The notes under the pieces were generated by a model that had not been told where the DNA came from, searched no databases, and saw only the letters and a program-made list of their open reading frames with translations. Shown in pieces: positions 17,357-26,051 of a stretch of 64,000 nt of DNA (the stretch's first letter is position 1; each line of letters starts with the position of its first letter). This stretch comes from Halobacillus aidingensis (GTDB lineage Bacteria > Bacillota > Bacilli > Bacillales > Halobacillaceae): positions 108,301-172,300 of the forward strand of contig NZ_FNIZ01000002.1 in the NCBI RefSeq assembly GCF_900104185.1. Reading direction: 5' to 3'. The translations under genes and the position numbers were made by a program.

Positions 17357-17927
17357 GTTTGAGATTTATGATGAAACAATCCAGCGCACGATTGCGTTTC
17401 GGAAAGCTCAAATGGAAGATGTCGCGTTGGTTCACAAGTGGATGAATGAAGAACACGTGCATCCTTTCTGGCAGTTGAATCTCCCGTTTGACCGGTTTGA
17501 AAAACACTTTCAGAAGGCAGTGGCCGACACCCATCAGACGCTGTACCTCGGCCTGATCGACGGGGAAGTGATGAGCTATTGGGAAGCTTACTGGGTCAAA
17601 GGGGATGTGATAGAAAACGCGTACACACCCAAAGCTTACGACCAGGGCATCCATCTGTTAATCGGGGAAAAGGATTACCTCTGTTCAGGCTTTGCCCTGC
17701 CTCTTCTGAGAGCGATGGTGCGTTTTCAGTTTCAGCATGAAGCGACAACGAAAGTCGTGGCAGAACCGGATATACGGAATGACAAAATGATCCATATTTT
17801 TAAAAAATGCGGGTTCGCACCGATTGCGCCCATACAGCTGCCGGATAAAGAGGCACAGCTAATGTTTTGTGAACGAGAAGCATTTGAATCGAGGTGGAAC
17901 GATGAATACAGAAAAGCAGATTTTTGA
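17346..17927 (+). CDS. siderophore N-acyltransferase (RhbD/IucB-like)
   Basis: 193 residues. Expected to acetylate the N-hydroxy-diaminopropane using acetyl-CoA. Core blocks: FRKAQMEDVALVHKWMNEEH, VHPFWQLNLP, DQGIHLLIGEKD, LLRAMVRFQFQHEATTKVVA and EPDIRNDKMIHIFKKCGF. Start at MSIEFEIYD, 11 bp inside the synthetase gene, after GGTGGGAG. Clearly paralogous to the enzyme at 10869, so the locus has two acyltransferases. Confidence 0.9.
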   Translation: MSIEFEIYDETIQRTIAFRKAQMEDVALVHKWMNEEHVHPFWQLNLPFDRFEKHFQKAVADTHQTLYLGLIDGEVMSYWEAYWVKGDVIENAYTPKAYDQGIHLLIGEKDYLCSGFALPLLRAMVRFQFQHEATTKVVAEPDIRNDKMIHIFKKCGFAPIAPIQLPDKEAQLMFCEREAFESRWNDEYRKADF

Positions 17928-19239
17928 TGTAATCGGCATCGGTCTCGGGCCGTTCAACTTAGGAATGGCCGCCCTCCTGGATAGCGTTGAGGATGTGTCC
18001 GCGGTGTTTTTGGAAAAAGAAGAAGAGTTCCAGTGGCACCCTCATTTATTGATGGAAGGAACAACGCTGCAGGTGCCTTTTTTCGCAGACCTTGTCAGTA
18101 TGGCGGATGTCACCAACAAGCACAGCTTTTTGAATTATCTGCAGGAACACAACCGTTTATATAACTTTTATTTTTTGGAGAAGTTCCATATCCCGAGGAA
18201 AGAATACAATCATTACTGCCGGTGGGTCAGTGACCGGTTGGACAGTTTGCGGTTCGGTAAGGAAGTCATCCATGTGACAACCGCTGATCTCGGTGGAAAG
18301 ACACTCTATCAAGTGACCGCTCACGATTCCTCCACAGGTGAGGAACACACGTACACAGCTGAAAACATCGTGATGGGCATTGGCACGGAGCCCCGGTTCC
18401 CGGAGGCACTTCAAGACGCCCTTGGAGAATCTGTTTTTCATACGTCCGAATATTTGAAAAGAAAACCATTGTGTGACTTATCCAAGTCTGTCGCCGTGAT
18501 TGGATCGGGACAGAGCGCGGCGGAAGTTTTCCTTGATGTAGCGAAGCACCAGGAAGAAACAGGTGGTTCGCTTCAATGGTACACAAGGTCGCATGGGTTC
18601 TTTCCGATGGAGTATTCAAAGCTTGGGCTTGAGTATTTCTCCCCGGATTACATCGATTTCTTCTATGAGCTGCCTCAATGGAAGAAAGACCAGCTGTTAC
18701 ATAAGCAGGACCTTCTCTATAAAGGCATCAGTGCAGAAACCATCGCCGCTATTTATGATCATCTTTATGAACGGACGGTCGGCAATGCCGATCCTTCGAT
18801 CCATCTTCAGGCGATGACCGAAGTGACGTCCATCGAACAGAAAGAGAGCCATTTGAGCTTAAAAGGTTATCAGAAGGTCACAGAGGAGCCAGTGGAGATG
18901 GAAGCGGATCTGGTCATTTTAGGGACAGGGTATCAGCCTCGCGTGCCCGCCTTTTTCTCAAGCATAAAGGACAGCATCATTTGGGATGAGCAGGGCAGGT
19001 TTGCCGTGAACAAAGGCTATGACCTGGCTGCGGACCTAAAGGCAGATGGGCACATTTTTATCCAAAATGGAGAACTCCATACCCACGGCGTCGGCGCATC
19101 TGATCTTGGACTTGGCGCACATCGCAATGCGGTAATCATAAACAGGATCGCGAAAAGAGACGTTTATTCGATACAGGAAAAAAATGTCTTCCAAACATTC
19201 GGAACGAAGAAGACCTTGGTCACACAACATCAATCATAA
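17902..19239 (+). CDS. flavin-dependent N-hydroxylating monooxygenase (IucD/RhbE-like)
   Basis: 445 residues. Hydroxylates the terminal amine with FAD, NADPH and O2 to create the hydroxamate nitrogen. FAD site GIGLGPFNLGMA (12-23, the G-x-G-x-x-(P/N) form of this family), NADPH site GSGQSAAE (201-208) and the closing GTGYQPR (341-347). In this operon the substrate should be 1,3-diaminopropane rather than lysine or ornithine (inference from Dat-Ddc). Start selected at MNTEKQ after GAGGTGG; it overlaps the acyltransferase by 26 bp. Confidence 0.92.
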   Translation: MNTEKQIFDVIGIGLGPFNLGMAALLDSVEDVSAVFLEKEEEFQWHPHLLMEGTTLQVPFFADLVSMADVTNKHSFLNYLQEHNRLYNFYFLEKFHIPRKEYNHYCRWVSDRLDSLRFGKEVIHVTTADLGGKTLYQVTAHDSSTGEEHTYTAENIVMGIGTEPRFPEALQDALGESVFHTSEYLKRKPLCDLSKSVAVIGSGQSAAEVFLDVAKHQEETGGSLQWYTRSHGFFPMEYSKLGLEYFSPDYIDFFYELPQWKKDQLLHKQDLLYKGISAETIAAIYDHLYERTVGNADPSIHLQAMTEVTSIEQKESHLSLKGYQKVTEEPVEMEADLVILGTGYQPRVPAFFSSIKDSIIWDEQGRFAVNKGYDLAADLKADGHIFIQNGELHTHGVGASDLGLGAHRNAVIINRIAKRDVYSIQEKNVFQTFGTKKTLVTQHQS

Positions 19240-19255
19240 GAAAGAGGGGATCGGT

Positions 19256-21067
19256 TTGTTATTTCAACAGGACATTCATGGACAATTGAACGCAGACAGT
19301 TGGAAGAAAGCCAATCAACAGTTAATGGCGAAAATGTTCGCGGAATATATGTATGAGGATATGATCCAGCCGGAAGTTTTACTAGAAGACGGGAAAACGA
19401 TAGAGTACAAGCTTTCCGTTTCCAGCGAAAAGTCGTACCGGTTCGTTGCGGAAAAGCGTTTGTTCGACAGTTTTGATGTCTCCGTTGATGAACTGAAAAA
19501 AGTCGAGCAGGGGATCGAAGAAGAGGCGGATCACGCGCTTGAACTTCTGATCGATTTAAAGGAAATCATCGGCATGTCCGCAGAAACCCTCGGCCATCTG
19601 ATTAAAGAGATGAACGCGACGTTAATCGCTGATGTGCATTTGATGCAAAAGACAGATCGGGGGTCTGATGAGCTTGTGACTCTCGATTATGCGGAGCTTG
19701 AAGGCTACATGAAGGGGCACCCGTGGATTACTTACAACAAGGGGAGAATCGGCTTCGGTTATGATGACTACCTACGTTTTGCACCTGAGCACCAGCAGGA
19801 AGTGCAGCTTTCCTGGATTGCGGCACATAAAAATCTAGCAACCTTCCAATCGGTTCAGAACCTCAGCTATGAAACACTTCTGAACGAGGAGTTAAGTGAA
19901 CAAGAGAGGGAACGCTTCTTTTCCGAGGTGAGCAAACAGAACCGCGATCCGGAAGATTATTACTTTTTCCCTGTCCATGAATGGCAGTGGAAAAATCAGC
20001 TGATCCAAAACTTCCCGGAGGAAATCGCGAAAAAGGAAATCATCGCAGTTGGAGATGGCGACGATGCTTATCTTCCTCAACAGTCGATCCGTACGTTTGT
20101 TAACAGAAGTAGTAAAGAGAAACATCATGTGAAGCTTCCAATGAGTATTTTGAACACTCTTGTGTATCGAGGGCTGCCATCAGAACGGACAGTGATCGCG
20201 CCGAAAGTCACTGAATGGATCAAGGGCCTCTATGAACAAGATGACTTTTTAAAGAATGAATGCCGGGTGATTCTGCCGGGGGAAAACGCCAGTATCAATG
20301 TGGATCATAAACATTACTCTGCCGTTAAGGAAGCTCCGTATCAATACCTTGAAATGCTGGGGACGATTTGGCGGGAAAGCATTTATACGTATCTGGAAGA
20401 CGGCGAGCAGGCCATCACACTTGCAGCGCTCGTTCACGAAGATCCAAATGGGAAACCGTTCATTCAATCGTTGATCGAGTCGTCTGGATTGGATCCGGAA
20501 GATTGGATGAAGAAGTTTTATAAAGTTGTCATGGATCCTTTGCTTCACTACTTATATAAATATGGGACAGTCTTTTCACCGCACGGGCAGAATACGATTC
20601 TGGTACTGAAAAATAACGAGCCCCGTCGTCTTGCCATCAAGGATTTTGTCGATGATGTGAACGTGACGGACCAGCCGTTCCCTGAACTTGCGCACGTAAC
20701 GGAAGAGATGAAAGCTGTGCTGCGTACAGAACCACCGGAAGGCTTGACGCAGTTTATCTTTACGGGACTTTTCATCTGCCATCTGCGTTATTTGAGCCAT
20801 ATTCTAGAAAAACACCATCTATTAAATGAAGAAGTCTTCTGGCAGCTGCTTGCAGAGTCGATCCACGACTACCAGAGCAGATTCCCTGAATTGAAGAAAC
20901 GATTTGAGTTGTTCGACTTCTTCAAACCGGAAATGACGAAGCTTTGCCTGAACCGCAACCGGATGGTCGATTATGGCTATGCCGATGGCGATGATCGTCC
21001 GCATGCATCGGAATTTGGCAAAGTCACCAACGCACTGGCTGCTTTTAAAGAACAGCCGATCGGATAA
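19256..21067 (+). CDS. NIS siderophore synthetase, IucA/IucC family (second copy)
   Basis: 603 residues from a TTG start with GAGGGG upstream. Family blocks: KGHPWITYNKGRIGFGYDDY (153-172, substrate and ATP region), FFPVHEWQWKN (237-247), PQQSIRTFVN (274-283) and VKLPMSILNT (292-301), with HGQNTIL and IKDFVDDV further on. It belongs to the IucC/RhbF-like branch, longer than and distinct from the first copy, so the two should act successively on the two primary carboxyls of citrate. Confidence 0.92.
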   Translation: MLFQQDIHGQLNADSWKKANQQLMAKMFAEYMYEDMIQPEVLLEDGKTIEYKLSVSSEKSYRFVAEKRLFDSFDVSVDELKKVEQGIEEEADHALELLIDLKEIIGMSAETLGHLIKEMNATLIADVHLMQKTDRGSDELVTLDYAELEGYMKGHPWITYNKGRIGFGYDDYLRFAPEHQQEVQLSWIAAHKNLATFQSVQNLSYETLLNEELSEQERERFFSEVSKQNRDPEDYYFFPVHEWQWKNQLIQNFPEEIAKKEIIAVGDGDDAYLPQQSIRTFVNRSSKEKHHVKLPMSILNTLVYRGLPSERTVIAPKVTEWIKGLYEQDDFLKNECRVILPGENASINVDHKHYSAVKEAPYQYLEMLGTIWRESIYTYLEDGEQAITLAALVHEDPNGKPFIQSLIESSGLDPEDWMKKFYKVVMDPLLHYLYKYGTVFSPHGQNTILVLKNNEPRRLAIKDFVDDVNVTDQPFPELAHVTEEMKAVLRTEPPEGLTQFIFTGLFICHLRYLSHILEKHHLLNEEVFWQLLAESIHDYQSRFPELKKRFELFDFFKPEMTKLCLNRNRMVDYGYADGDDRPHASEFGKVTNALAAFKEQPIG

Positions 21068-21090
21068 CCTGACGAAAAGAGGGATGGATC

Positions 21091-22299
21091 GTGGCGATCA
21101 TTGTACAAAAATATGGAGGCACTTCACTCCAAACAACCGAACGAATCAGACAGGCAGCGAATCGCATCATCGGTGAACGAGAGAAAGGAAACCAGATGGT
21201 CGTTGTTGTCTCAGCCATGGGAGACTCCACCAATCATCTAGAGCAGCTCTCCCGTGAAGTCTCTTCCTGTACGAATGGAAGAGAAAAGGATCTGCTTTTA
21301 TCTACAGGTGAACAAGTGTCATGCGCGCTGATGGCGCTCGCTCTTCAAGAAAAAGGGCAGGCAGCTATCGCTATGACCGGCGAGCAGGCAGGGATTGAAG
21401 TGGAATACCTCCACGGGAACGCCAAGGTCACTGCGATTCATACCAAGTGCATGAAGAAGGAGTTACAAAAAGGAAAGGTTGTCATTGTAGCCGGTTTCCA
21501 AGGCGTAGCCGCAAACGGAGAACTCTGTACGCTTGGCCGAGGCGGTTCCGACACGACGGCCGCTGCCTTGGCTGCAGCACTGAAGGCGGACCGCTGTGAC
21601 ATCTGTACGGATGTCGATGGGGTGTATACCGCAGATCCTCGTGTGATCCTAAACGCAGCGATATATTCATACATGGATTACGACAGCCTGCTCACCATGG
21701 CTGAAATGGGGGCCGGGGTGATTCATCCGCGTGCTGTCGCCCATGCGAAAGAATACCAAGTTCCTCTAGTCATTCGTTCGAGCTTCAGTGAACACGAAGG
21801 GACTTGGATATCAAAGGATACATCTATTTCTTCAGTGGCAGGGGTCACGTATCAAAAAAATCTCTGTCATGTCCGTCTTTTTGGAAGAAGGATGAAAAAG
21901 GAAAAAATTTTGAGGCGGATGAAGGATTCTGGTGTGATTGGAACAAAGGATGTTCATGCACACCTAGACGAACTTCTCGCAGTGGTAAAGAAAGACGACC
22001 TCGACCAGACGATATCAATGCTTGACTCATACAAAGATCAATTAGGCGTCCAAACCATTCAAACAGAGATTCAAAAAGCGGCCATCCACCTGATTTTTGT
22101 TAATGAGGAGGAAAAAAGGAAGCAGACCGCCTTGATGAATGAAAAAAAGTTCATGCCTTTGGAAGACGTCCATTCGATCGACAGTCATCCAGCGGTATGG
22201 AGTGTTTCCGTACAAGAAGAATATGGCTCGGATATGGCTCGACGTGTGTATGATGTCTTTATGACTGAGAACCATCACAAATTTCCGCTTGCTTATTGA
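21091..22299 (+). CDS. aspartate kinase dedicated to the siderophore operon
   Basis: 402 residues from a GTG start. The amino-acid kinase domain shows VQKYGGTS (5-12), VVVVSAMGDST (38-48) and the aspartate-binding GRGGSDTTA near 150; C-terminal ~270-400 is ACT-like. It phosphorylates aspartate, the precursor of aspartate semialdehyde used by Dat. It is the last gene of the Fur operon, 23 bp after the second synthetase and followed by a strong terminator. Its place argues for boosting diaminobutyrate supply when iron is scarce, probably free from the lysine control of housekeeping isozymes (inference). Confidence 0.9.
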   Translation: MAIIVQKYGGTSLQTTERIRQAANRIIGEREKGNQMVVVVSAMGDSTNHLEQLSREVSSCTNGREKDLLLSTGEQVSCALMALALQEKGQAAIAMTGEQAGIEVEYLHGNAKVTAIHTKCMKKELQKGKVVIVAGFQGVAANGELCTLGRGGSDTTAAALAAALKADRCDICTDVDGVYTADPRVILNAAIYSYMDYDSLLTMAEMGAGVIHPRAVAHAKEYQVPLVIRSSFSEHEGTWISKDTSISSVAGVTYQKNLCHVRLFGRRMKKEKILRRMKDSGVIGTKDVHAHLDELLAVVKKDDLDQTISMLDSYKDQLGVQTIQTEIQKAAIHLIFVNEEEKRKQTALMNEKKFMPLEDVHSIDSHPAVWSVSVQEEYGSDMARRVYDVFMTENHHKFPLAY

Positions 22300-22311
22300 A
22301 AGTCATTCGAA

Positions 22312-22353
22312 TGCCCGCCCCCGCTTCATTTAAAGCGGGGGCGGGCATTTTTT
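22312..22353 (+). terminator. terminator of the siderophore operon
   Basis: Perfect 15-bp GC-rich stem (22312-22326 with 22333-22347), six-base loop, then a run of T. Confidence 0.96.
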
Positions 22354-22456
22354 TATCGTTCGTAGGTTTCGAGATTTTGAATGAAAGGTAAATTCATTAG
22401 AGAGATTCAGTAAAGTAAATAGCTGGTTTTAGAGGTCTCGTCTATTTCTATGAAGG

Positions 22457-23617
22457 ATGGTGAGTGTAATCGATATTAATAACTATTTCAAAAATAATTA
22501 TGAAGAATCCAGAGAAACGTTTAGAGGTTTATTGAGCAAAATTCAAGAAGTCTGGCCGGAAGCCAAGCTTTATCAACATGCGATTGGTGAAAAAGAAGAC
22601 AACTCCATAGATGTTATTTATGCGGAAGCGACATCGTCCAACGACAAAGTGGCCCTGCTGACATCGGGTGAACATGGAATTGAAGGATACGCGGGAGCAG
22701 CTGTTATTCATTTATTCGTCGATCATTACCTAGCATCCATCGATCCATCGACGACGGGGATTTGTTTGGTCCATGCCATCAATCCTTGGGGCATGAGGCA
22801 TTTTCGCAGAGTCACAGAAAATAATGTCGATCTGAACCGGAATTACTTTTTAGAAGAAACAGATATCCCTTATGATCTAAATGAAAACTATGAAAAAGAA
22901 AGTCACATCTTTCTTCCGAAGAAACCGGTGGATGTGATTTCTAAAGAGAAGACGGAATTGTATGAAGCCTTGAGTAAAGGGATGATGAACGAGGGGTATA
23001 AAGGAATCAAACAAGCCAAAGGAATGGGGCAGTTTCAGTTCGACCGCGGGGTGTATTTCGGCGGTTATGAAGAAGAGCCTTCCGGTTCCTATATCAAAAC
23101 ATGGCAGAGGCATTTGCTTGGGCAATTCTAAAAAGTCATTCACATGGACTGGCATACAGCGCTTGGACCGACCAATGAAGTGACCATGGTCATTTCCGAG
23201 AAGCACGGCATAAAGGAAGATGAGCTGAAAGCTTCCTATGGCATGGAAAATATCCAAGTGTTTTCTCCAGAAGACGTCAAAGGCGATTCGACGAATTACT
23301 TTTATGAATTAAGAGAGGCGGAATATCCTTCTACATCACTATTCTCCGCCTTGTTCGAGTTTGGTACATTTGGAACCAGTCGTGAAGCGGAACTGAGGGA
23401 ATTTACGACGATCATCTTAGAAAACCAACTGTATTGGGAAGGTACGGAACATGAGGAAAGCAGGGAATGGATCCTGGAAGAGTTGATGAATATGTTCTAT
23501 CCGAAAGAGAAGGAATGGAAAGAATCGGTCTTGGAAGAAGCTTGTGAAGCCATTGAATCTGTGCTGAAAAAAGAAAACATTCTCGAGTCTTCTGCTTCTC
23601 ATTCTTCCCATGAATAG
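22457..23617 (+). pseudogene. DUF2817 (M14-like) peptidase gene interrupted by an in-frame stop
   Basis: Two halves in the same frame form one DUF2817 protein of ~386 residues: the first has LLTSGEHGIEGYAG and NPWGMRHFRRVTENNVDLNR (M14-like Zn-binding region), the second has HMDWHTALGP and the conserved FEFGTFGT. They are separated only by TAA at 23129-23131 within HLLGQF-stop-KVIHMDWHT. A single C-to-A change of TCA would explain it. The start is also poor: AAGG sits too close to ATG 22457. Probably inactive, unless the second half is translated separately. Confidence 0.8.
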
Positions 23618-23725
23618 GAAGGGAGACATGTAGGAAAGTGGATGCGCGGACCCGACGCTTTCCAATGTTTACTAAATTCTGAAAAAGGAAATGGTCTTTA
23701 TACAAGAAATAAAGGAGGAATCACA

Positions 23726-24028
23726 TTGGTACACGATCCAAAACAAGCAGCAAAACAAATGAATGAAGAAAAGAAAGAAGATATTCTCCAACATTTTGAA
23801 ACGTTCAAAGATTATTTAGGTGACAAAGTGCAAAAAGGAGAAAAGCTGGGACTCGGAGAAGAAGGTCTTTCCAAAGGGGCCAAGCGGGTAGCCGATTACC
23901 TCGCTGAACATGAGGAACCGAGAAACCGTGAAGAGAAAGTCTTAAACGAATTATGGAATGTAGCGAATAAAGAAGAACGTGAACATATGGCTCATGTATT
24001 GGTTAAATTGACGGATCAAACCAACTAG
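23726..24028 (+). CDS. DUF3243 family protein (YmfJ-like)
   Basis: 100 residues from a TTG start with AAAGGAGG 7 bases upstream. The FKDYLGDKVQKGEKLGL ... RVADYLAEHEEPRNREEKVL ... ELWNVANKEEREHMAHVLVK pattern matches DUF3243, small helical cytosolic proteins common in Bacillus. No function is known. One-gene unit with its own terminator. Confidence 0.85.
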   Translation: MVHDPKQAAKQMNEEKKEDILQHFETFKDYLGDKVQKGEKLGLGEEGLSKGAKRVADYLAEHEEPRNREEKVLNELWNVANKEEREHMAHVLVKLTDQTN

Positions 24029-24033
24029 AAGGT

Positions 24034-24064
24034 AAAGCGTCTCCATCATTGGGGCGCTTTTTTT
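24034..24064 (+). terminator. terminator after the DUF3243 gene
   Basis: A 10-bp stem (AAAGCGTCTC with GGGGCGCTTT, including G-U pairs) followed by a T run. Confidence 0.8.
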
Positions 24065-24094
24065 ATTCATTTTTTTAAATAACTGTCGAGTGCT

Positions 24095-24199
24095 TTAAAA
24101 GATGAGAAGAATGAGCCCAGCGATTAATAATAAAACAGACCCTGAAAGTAGAGCAATTTTTGTCGGTCGGTTGGCTTTATGGAAGATTCGGAAAAACAA
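24095..24199 (-). CDS. 34-residue single-span membrane peptide
   Basis: TTG start preceded by a near-perfect GGAGGTGAT. The product MFFRIFHKANRPTKIALLSG is followed by a leucine/isoleucine-rich helix to the C-terminus. The strong ribosome site and the clean basic-then-hydrophobic pattern support a real small membrane protein of unknown role. Confidence 0.55.
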   Translation of the reverse strand: MFFRIFHKANRPTKIALLSGSVLLLIAGLILLIF

Positions 24200-24331
24200 G
24201 ATGATCACCTCCATATGAAAAGATTTGATCCTACTTTTACATACGTTTGAAAAGTGTAAGAGATTCATTTTTATATTCCTTCTCTGGACTGATTTTTCTT
24301 AGACCTGAGGCAGTCACCATAAAACTACGGA

Positions 24332-24372
24332 TGTAATATATATATTGCATTATGTGGTGTATCTGTTATAGT
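24332..24372 (+). promoter_or_regulatory. promoter with palindromic operator for the HTH-membrane protein pair
   Basis: An 18-bp near-perfect palindrome (TGTAATATATATATTGCA, 24332-24349) overlaps a -35 TTGCAT (24345-24350), followed 16 bases later by -10 TATAGT. It is a plausible autoregulatory site for the HTH protein encoded 23 bp downstream. Confidence 0.55.
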
Positions 24373-24394
24373 TTGGTGGAAAGGGAAGGTATTT

Positions 24395-24619
24395 ATGGAT
24401 AATCATGTTAAAGTGGCGAGAGTGAGCAAAAACCTCACCCAACAGCAGTTGGCTGAAAAGACCGGTGTGACGAGGCAGACCATCAGTTTAATAGAAAAAG
24501 GGAAGTATAATCCAAGTTTGAAATTGTGTCTTGAAATTTGTTACGCCGTGAATAAAACCCTCGATGAAGTTTTCTGGGTGGAAAAGGGGAGCGATTCTTT
24601 TGAAGAAAATAAGGGATGA
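24395..24619 (+). CDS. XRE-family helix-turn-helix regulator (YgzD-like)
   Basis: 74 residues, one HTH domain: VARVSKNLTQQQLAEKTGVT then RQTISLIEKGKYNPSLKLC, ending with the short tail ALDEVFW-type found in YgzD/PBSX-like regulators. Ribosome site GGGAAGG. Overlaps the following membrane protein gene by 20 bp, a common pairing in which the regulator controls both genes. Confidence 0.9.
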   Translation: MDNHVKVARVSKNLTQQQLAEKTGVTRQTISLIEKGKYNPSLKLCLEICYAVNKTLDEVFWVEKGSDSFEENKG

Positions 24620-25031
24620 ACGGCTGCAGTGGAAGAACTTAAAAAACATTCGTGTGGTTTACATCGTTCAAACGCTCGGAATTTTAGCGATTCTTGGTTA
24701 TGATCTTACAACGAAAGGGTTAGACGGGATGACTAATAATCCGGTCTGGATCGTATTTATGGTCTCAGTTATTGTAAATGCATATTTATCGATGACCATA
24801 AGTGTCGATCATGAAGAACGGCAGAGGTCCCCTGTTAAGAGTCTTTATATATCCTTGACGGTCATTAGTGTACTCGCCGCTATCATTGGTTTGTTCGTAT
24901 CCTTTTCAGATGGGCAGACAGTATGGAACGGCCTTCTCATCGGAGGAATCATTTTCGTCAGTTTCCTGGTCCCAGTGTTGTATATCTTTAAATTAAGAAA
25001 GGATAACTTGGAAGAAGAGATATCCAATTAA
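24600..25031 (+). CDS. four-helix membrane protein paired with the HTH regulator
   Basis: 143 residues from a TTG start (GGGGAG 8 bases upstream). Hydrophobic segments at about 18-35, 45-66, 80-100 and 110-132. The overlap with the HTH gene means translational coupling. It resembles the DUF-type multi-pass partners of YgzD-like regulators; function unknown, possibly sensing or membrane stress. Confidence 0.75.
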   Translation: MKKIRDERLQWKNLKNIRVVYIVQTLGILAILGYDLTTKGLDGMTNNPVWIVFMVSVIVNAYLSMTISVDHEERQRSPVKSLYISLTVISVLAAIIGLFVSFSDGQTVWNGLLIGGIIFVSFLVPVLYIFKLRKDNLEEEISN

Positions 25032-25041
25032 TTTTCCTATG

Positions 25042-25086
25042 TAACCCGCAACAAGGAAGAACCTCCATGTGTGCGGGATTTTTCAT
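25042..25086 (+). terminator. probable terminator after the membrane protein
   Basis: CCCGCA and TGCGGG arms close a long imperfect hairpin, followed by ATTTTTC. Confidence 0.6.
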
Positions 25087-25090
25087 TGTC

Positions 25091-25945
25091 CTATGATTGG
25101 AAGGTCTGGTTTTGAGCTTCTCTCATTTCTTTTGGCGGCGTTCCATGGATATAAGCAGGCCCTGGTTTAAGGTCGGGAATCTGGCCCATCGGTTTAGGAT
25201 CCTGAATGTATTCAAAAGAACCTTTGCCATCCAATGTTGGCCCATTTGCCCATCTTCCCTGCTGACTCTCCGTACCTTCAGAAAAATTGTAGAAAGAGTA
25301 GGAAACTTCCTGCTTTTCGTATTCCTTGTTAAACGAGCTCGGAACGATAGCCCCTTGTGTCTGCTCGAGTTCTTCGATGGCTGCCATCCATTGATTCTGG
25401 TGCATCGTATCACGGGCAATGAGGAAAGAAAGCATGTCTCTCACTCCAGGGTCTGTCGTCATTTCGTAAAGCCGGCATACTTGAAGCCTTCCCTGTGATT
25501 CCGCATTGAGATTCGCCCGGAAATCTGCAAGCAGGTTTCCGCTTGCGACCGTATAACGGGCCGTCCATGGGTAGCCGACACTATCATTAGGCTGGGCTCC
25601 CAAACCGTTGACAATCGCGTGCTGGGGGTTCATTCCACCTAAAACAGCTTCAATCGCGGGATCCTTGGCTGCCTGTTCTTGATCATTTGCAGGCGCCCCA
25701 TCCAAAAGCTGTGCGATCATGGTCGCAATCATTTCCACATGCGCAATTTCTTCTGTCGCAATATCTAAGATCATGTCTTTGTATTTATTTTCAGCACGGC
25801 AGTTCCAACCTTGAAAAAGGTACTGCATCATGACAGACATTTCTCCGTACTGTCCGCCTAAGATTTCCTGCAGTTTTTTTGCATACACGGGATCAGGTTG
25901 TGAAGGTTTTGCATTATATTGAAGTTCTTTGATGTGATAGAACAT
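25091..25945 (-). CDS. manganese catalase family protein
   Basis: 284 residues. Dismutates hydrogen peroxide with a di-manganese centre. The ligands are all visible: Glu35 (GGQYGEMSVMM), Glu66 and His69 (TEEIAHVEM), Glu149 (NLNAESQGRLQ) and His182 (RDTMHQNQW), close to the positions of the Lactobacillus plantarum enzyme. Length matches B. subtilis YdbD/YjqC, longer than the coat protein CotJC. C-terminal proline-rich tail wraps neighbours in the hexamer. Ribosome site GAGGAGAG. Monocistronic. Confidence 0.93.
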   Translation of the reverse strand: MFYHIKELQYNAKPSQPDPVYAKKLQEILGGQYGEMSVMMQYLFQGWNCRAENKYKDMILDIATEEIAHVEMIATMIAQLLDGAPANDQEQAAKDPAIEAVLGGMNPQHAIVNGLGAQPNDSVGYPWTARYTVASGNLLADFRANLNAESQGRLQVCRLYEMTTDPGVRDMLSFLIARDTMHQNQWMAAIEELEQTQGAIVPSSFNKEYEKQEVSYSFYNFSEGTESQQGRWANGPTLDGKGSFEYIQDPKPMGQIPDLKPGPAYIHGTPPKEMREAQNQTFQS

Positions 25946-26051
25946 AACATCTCTCCTCTTGTGGTGGTGTCACGTTCTTAGTGTGGGGTAATCGCCAACT
26001 TATATGTGAAAAAAACAAGGGAAAACATTGGATGTTTTCCCTTGGACGTAC

